Positions 60,431-64,000 of a DNA stretch of 64,000 nucleotides are shown piece by piece (the first letter of the stretch is position 1; the number at the start of each line of letters is the position of its first letter). This DNA is from TMP-86 sp031394735 (GTDB lineage: Bacteria > Pseudomonadota > Gammaproteobacteria > Steroidobacterales > Steroidobacteraceae): contig JANMXI010000217.1 in NCBI GenBank assembly GCA_031394735.1, forward strand, positions 19,902-83,901, read 5' to 3'. The position numbers and the translations under genes are program-made. The notes beneath the pieces were generated by a model. The model had not been told where the DNA came from. It did not search any database and worked only from the letters and a program-made list of their open reading frames with translations.

Positions 60431-61975
60431 GTGAGGATGGGATCGCGAATTGCCACATTGGTTGCGCTGTGGTTGCTGGGATCATGGGTCTTGGCGACGG
60501 CGGCGGACGATCCCAAGCTCGACACGCCGGCGCAAAAGGAAGCACCCACGGCGTTTGCCGCAGAGAAGCCTAAACCCGTTCTGAACTGGGGCGTCGGCGA
60601 CGGCAAGAGCTATTGGGTGCCGGCCGCGGAGATTGCAGGATTCGAATTCGCGCTGAATCGATTCAATCACTATGCAGTCGACGCTCAGGTCTATACCTCG
60701 CCATGGTCCAACCTGCGCGACAACCTGCACCGCAAATGGGTGGTCGACAACGACGCATTTGCCACCAATCAATTTTTGCACCCCTATCAGGGCTCGATCT
60801 ATCACGGCTTTGCGCGATCAGCCGGACTCGGCTTCTGGCAATCGCTCGGCTACACGACCGCCGGCAGTCTGCTGTGGGAGGAAGCCGGCGAAAACACCCG
60901 ACCGTCCATCAATGATCAGGTGGCGAGCGGCATCGGCGGCGCCTTCTTAGGCGAACCGCTGTTTCGAATGGCCAGCCTGCTGCTCGAAAGCACGTCGGGC
61001 GCGCAGCCAAGCCGTTGGCGCGAGTGGGCGGCGGCGGCCATTTCGCCGCCGACCGGATTGAATCGGTTGGCCTTCGGTCAGCGATTCAGAGGAGTGTTTC
61101 GCAGCAACGATCCGGCTGTTTTCACGCGCATCGACCTGGGTGCAAACTTGAGCACGCATTTCGAATCCAACGTCAACGTGAACGCAGACTTGCTGGGACC
61201 GCCCGTCGCCCAGACTTTGCAACGGCGGCAGGTGAGCGCCGATTTCACCATGGCCTACGGATTGCCCGGCAAGCCTGATTACACCTATTCGCGTCCCTTC
61301 GATTACTTCAATTTCGAATTTGCCGCTGCCACCAGCAACGCATTCGAAACGGTCTTCAGCCGCGGACTACTGGTGGGAACCGATTACGCCATCGGACCCA
61401 ACTATCGGGGCATCTGGGGATTGTATGGCACCTATGCTTACGTCGCGCCGCAGGTGTTTCGAGTCTCGACTACGGGTCTTGCGCTCGGCACGACAGGACA
61501 ACGGTGGCTGTCACGCACGGTGGCGCTGCAAGGCACCGGACTCGCCGGTGTCGGGTACGGCGGCGCCGGCGTGCTCCACGGCGCAAGAGTCACCACTGCC
61601 GGTCCCCTCGGCGATGGGCAACGTGACTATCACTACGGTGTCACGCCGCAGGCAATGCTGTCATTGAGATTGATCATGGGCGATCGCGCCTCCATCGATG
61701 CAACCGCACGCGACTTTTATGTCAGCCGGCTCGGCTCTACTGAAAGCACCGGCACGGAGAACATTGCCCGGGCGGAAGTCGCACTGACGGTGCGCGTCTA
61801 CCATTTACACGCCATCACCATCCGGTATTCGGAATCGCGACGTGACGGACGTTACGCCACCCTTCCCACGTCGCATCAGACTGTCGGGAGCGTGAGCCTC
61901 GGTTATGCATTGCTCGGACAGACGCGCTTCGGCGCCGTCGATTGGAGGCCGAGTTCAGCGGGTGGACCGGATTGA
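60431..61975 (+). CDS. Secreted DUF3943 domain protein
   Basis: 514 residues with signal peptide (residues 1-24). The DUF3943 core is visible: WVVDNDAFATNQFLHPYQGSIYHGFARSAGLGFWQSLGYTTAGSLLWEEAGENTRPSINDQVASGIGGAFLGEP, then beta-rich strands of an outer-membrane type barrel. GTG 60431 follows GGAG at seven bases. Function unknown; possibly an outer-membrane protein. Codirectional with fadD but separated by hairpins. Confidence 0.8.
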   Translation: MRMGSRIATLVALWLLGSWVLATAADDPKLDTPAQKEAPTAFAAEKPKPVLNWGVGDGKSYWVPAAEIAGFEFALNRFNHYAVDAQVYTSPWSNLRDNLHRKWVVDNDAFATNQFLHPYQGSIYHGFARSAGLGFWQSLGYTTAGSLLWEEAGENTRPSINDQVASGIGGAFLGEPLFRMASLLLESTSGAQPSRWREWAAAAISPPTGLNRLAFGQRFRGVFRSNDPAVFTRIDLGANLSTHFESNVNVNADLLGPPVAQTLQRRQVSADFTMAYGLPGKPDYTYSRPFDYFNFEFAAATSNAFETVFSRGLLVGTDYAIGPNYRGIWGLYGTYAYVAPQVFRVSTTGLALGTTGQRWLSRTVALQGTGLAGVGYGGAGVLHGARVTTAGPLGDGQRDYHYGVTPQAMLSLRLIMGDRASIDATARDFYVSRLGSTESTGTENIARAEVALTVRVYHLHAITIRYSESRRDGRYATLPTSHQTVGSVSLGYALLGQTRFGAVDWRPSSAGGPD

Positions 61976-61980
61976 TGTCG

Positions 61981-62298
61981 TCACTCCATCGGCACGAAAA
62001 TCCACAACAGGATATACACCAGCAGGCCGACGCCACCGCACAGAATGAGAATGCAAAACAGCAGCCGGATGAGCCAGGAGTCAACGCCGGTGGTGCGCGC
62101 GATGCCGCCACAGACACCGGCGAACCAGCTATCCGTACGGCTGCGGCGCATGGCGTTGGCCGCCGCAATTGCCGGCGGTGGCGTGGGCGGCACCGGCTCG
62201 TTCAACACGCGCGCTTTGGCACGGGCGAATTCTTCGTCCGTCAGCCCGCCGCGCCCGTGCAAGTCTTGTAACTTGGTCAGTTCGTCACTGAGTGCCAT
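61981..62298 (-). CDS. SHOCT-PspC domain protein
   Basis: 105 residues. N-terminal SHOCT-like helix pair (LTKLQDLHGRGGLTDEEFARAKARVL), a Pro linker, then a PspC domain (SRTDSWFAGVCGGIARTTGVDSWLIRLLFCILILCGGVGLLVYILLWIFVPME) with one to two TM helices. PspC proteins belong to the phage-shock membrane-stress response. No pspA or pspF is nearby; this standalone version is common. Confidence 0.85.
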   Translation of the reverse strand: MALSDELTKLQDLHGRGGLTDEEFARAKARVLNEPVPPTPPPAIAAANAMRRSRTDSWFAGVCGGIARTTGVDSWLIRLLFCILILCGGVGLLVYILLWIFVPME

Positions 62299-62322
62299 GA
62301 CCCTCTCCTTCGTAAAATGAGA

Positions 62323-63213
62323 TCAACCGCCGTTCGCTGCCTTCGCTGCCTCAATTTTGTCCTGCGTCTTGGTGTCGAAGTCGCTCGCGTCATGCCGTTC
62401 ATGCAGCTGCTTTGACGGGTCGCCGTAATTGCGATTCACCTTGAGCCCGCGCTGCACGGCCGCGCGCGCGGTGATCGCGTCGGACCAGCGCTTTACATTG
62501 ACGTACTCGTGAACCTGCAGGAATTCAGCGGCACCGTAGATCCTGCCCTGCAACAACGCGCCATACCAAGGCCAGGTGGCGATGTCCGCGATCGTATAGT
62601 CCGCGCCTGCCAGATACTCTGTCTCCGCCAGACGCCGGTTTAGGACGTCGAGTTGCCGCTTCACCTCCATGGAAAAGCGGTCGATGGCGTATTCGATCTT
62701 CCACGGCGCGTAGGCGTAGAAGTGACCGAAACCACCACCCAGGTACGGCGCGCTGCCCATCTGCCAGAACAGCCACGACAAGCATTCGGTGCGAGTGGCG
62801 ATGTCGGTCGGGAGAAACGCGCCGAATTTTTCGGCGAGGTACAGCAAGATCGAGCCCGACTCAAATACGCGGATGGGTGTGGGGCCGCTGCGATCCATGA
62901 GCGCCGGGATCTTGGAGTTGGGATTGACCGCGACGAAGCCGCTGCCGAACTGATCGCCGTCCATGATGCTGATCATCCAGGCGTCGTACTCGGCGCCGCT
63001 GAATTTGCGCGCCAGCAGCTCTTCCAACATGACCGTGACTTTGACGCCATTGGGTGTGGCGAGCGAATACAACTGCAGCGGATGACGTCCAATGGGAAGC
63101 TCTTTGTCGTGCGTCGCTCCCGCGATCGGGCGATTGATGGTCGAGAAGCGTCCTGCGCTGTCCTTTTTCCAGGTCCAGACGGCGGGCGGGGTGTAGGTTT
63201 GCGGATCGTTCAT
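62323..63213 (-). CDS. yghU: YghU-like GSH-dependent disulfide-bond oxidoreductase
   Basis: 296 residues. GST fold of the YghU/nu class: NRPIAGATHDKELPIGRHPLQLYSLATPNGVKVTVMLEEL, FVAVNPNSKIPALMDRS, VFESGSILLYLAEKFG, and a helical domain with SAPYLGGGFGHFYAYAP. Family members have dithiol-disulfide reductase activity with glutathione. It is a third GST-fold gene in the window, but from a different class than 1172 and 5330. Confidence 0.9.
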   Translation of the reverse strand: MNDPQTYTPPAVWTWKKDSAGRFSTINRPIAGATHDKELPIGRHPLQLYSLATPNGVKVTVMLEELLARKFSGAEYDAWMISIMDGDQFGSGFVAVNPNSKIPALMDRSGPTPIRVFESGSILLYLAEKFGAFLPTDIATRTECLSWLFWQMGSAPYLGGGFGHFYAYAPWKIEYAIDRFSMEVKRQLDVLNRRLAETEYLAGADYTIADIATWPWYGALLQGRIYGAAEFLQVHEYVNVKRWSDAITARAAVQRGLKVNRNYGDPSKQLHERHDASDFDTKTQDKIEAAKAANGG

Positions 63214-63333
63214 GCTCTGCTATTGCCTCGATGATGGTTCAACGTCATTTTACCTCGATTGGGCAACCAAGGAGCGGTCGGGAATACGCGTAGACTAGTA
63301 GAAACCGACCTACTCATAGATCAAGGAACCATT

Positions 63334-64000
63334 GTGAATCTTCTCGTTCGCGGATTTCTTTGCGCCATCCTGGTGTATTCGTCCACGCCGGCACATGCGG
63401 ACAATCCCGGCGCCAGCGCGGACGGCGCACACCGCTACGTCGAGGTAAGCGGTGCGAAGCTGTACACCGAAGCCTTTGGACGCGGCGCGCCGATCGTGTT
63501 TCTACACGGCGGGATGCTTTTCTTCGACAACAATTACGCCAAACAGCGCGATTATTTCGCGGCGTATCGCAGAGTCATCGGCATTGATCAGCGCGGACAC
63601 GGTCATAGCCCGGACGGTCCGTGGACGCTTTCGTACCAGCAGATGGCGGATGACACAGCAGCTGTCATCGAGAAGCTGGGCATTGGCCCCGTGGATATCG
63701 TGGGACATAGTGACGGCGCCAATATTGGCTTGCTGATCGCGCGAGATCACCCGGCCTTGGTGCGTCGACTCGTCATCTCCGGCGCCAATCTTCGATCAGG
63801 ATTGTCGGCGGAGGAAGTGCGAAAACGCAGTCAATGGCCCGCGACACAATTGGCGGCGAAACTTCAGACAGTTGCCGACGGGCTACCGCCCTGGTTCCGA
63901 ACCGACTATGCAAAGGTCAGCCCCGACCGCGCCGATCACTGGATGACATTGTTGGCGAAGTGTTATCAGATGTGGATCCAGCCGGTGGTGATCGAGCCTG
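63334..64000 (+). CDS. Secreted alpha/beta hydrolase, cut by window end
   Basis: The first 222 residues are in the window. Signal peptide (LLVRGFLCAILVYSSTPAHA), then VFLHGGMLF with the oxyanion HGG, GIDQRGHGHSPDG, and the nucleophile elbow GHSDGANIG (Ser). The Asp and His would follow beyond position 64000. Related to epoxide hydrolase/carboxylesterase-type secreted hydrolases. The GTG at 63334 has AAGGAA upstream. Its last residues here are PVVIEP. Confidence 0.85.
   Translation, partial: MNLLVRGFLCAILVYSSTPAHADNPGASADGAHRYVEVSGAKLYTEAFGRGAPIVFLHGGMLFFDNNYAKQRDYFAAYRRVIGIDQRGHGHSPDGPWTLSYQQMADDTAAVIEKLGIGPVDIVGHSDGANIGLLIARDHPALVRRLVISGANLRSGLSAEEVRKRSQWPATQLAAKLQTVADGLPPWFRTDYAKVSPDRADHWMTLLAKCYQMWIQPVVIEP

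Noticed and set aside
1..64000. CRISPR arrays, tRNA or rRNA genes, prophage or intact insertion sequences
   Set aside because: I saw no regularly spaced repeats, cloverleaf or rRNA signature, transposase, integrase or phage structural gene anywhere in the window.

Overview
This is a chromosomal window of about 60 % GC from a Gram-negative bacterium, most likely a gammaproteobacterium near Steroidobacterales/Nevskiales/Xanthomonadales. That is an inference from RdgC, class-2 PyrD, the tesA-ybbA-ybbP block, a FadD of E. coli length, a Cpx-like two-component operon, TonB receptors, lipobox lipoproteins and frequent GTG starts. I saw no rRNA, tRNA, CRISPR array, intact insertion sequence or prophage. 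Both ends are cut: a peptidase M19 gene on the left and an alpha/beta hydrolase gene on the right.

Layout. 1-8.7 kb: M19 dipeptidase, DNRLRE-type lipoprotein, two paralogous glutathione transferases, rdgC, a cupin, a DAACS symporter, a broken MFS gene and a mercuric-reductase-like flavoprotein. 9-13.5 kb: PepSY protein, an unknown protein, a GAF-PAS-PAS-GGDEF cyclase and a tiny membrane ORF. 13.6-19.6 kb: Spy/CpxP-like protein, response regulator, histidine kinase and M20 peptidase in one operon, then a secreted TPR protein. 19.7-28.6 kb: SDR, pyrD, small hypotheticals, S9 peptidase, a lipoprotein, an APC permease and an FMN reductase. 28.6-41 kb: an accessory region full of remnants alongside intact genes (TumE/TumA-like toxin-antitoxin pair, EamA exporter, MFS-spermidine synthase fusion, MBL-rhodanese, TPR protein, class IV aminotransferase). 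40.6-46 kb: isochorismatase-fold protein, LysR regulator, DUF1579 protein and TonB receptor. 46-64 kb: mostly housekeeping and envelope genes (DUF4139, tesA/ybbA/ybbP, DUF481, two YtcJ-like amidohydrolases, fadD, DUF3943, PspC, yghU).

Two observations stand out. First, a gap-free 111-nt sequence (about 80 % identical) occurs twice in inverted orientation and ends at two different start codons: that of the isochorismatase-fold gene and that of the TonB receptor gene. The similarity continues into the isochorismatase-type coding sequence, so the receptor seems to carry the captured leader and start of such a gene; one copy is also the whole divergent gap to the LysR gene. Second, 28.6-41 kb holds a run of deletion scars: the 3' ends of a divergent aldo/keto reductase and LysR gene fused head to head; a nitrobindin-like, a cytochrome-c-like and an NTF2-like gene whose ends are joined with the middle lost; a beta-lactamase-like gene run into an ester-cyclase tail; and a 3'-truncated RidA. 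Several of these look like short intact ORFs and would be misannotated.

Genes that probably act together: the Spy/RR/HK operon as an envelope-stress circuit; TesA beside the YbbAP ABC complex; LysR with the isochorismatase-fold protein and TonB receptor; the S9 peptidase with the lipoprotein behind it; and the divergent permease/FMN reductase pair around a perfect palindrome.
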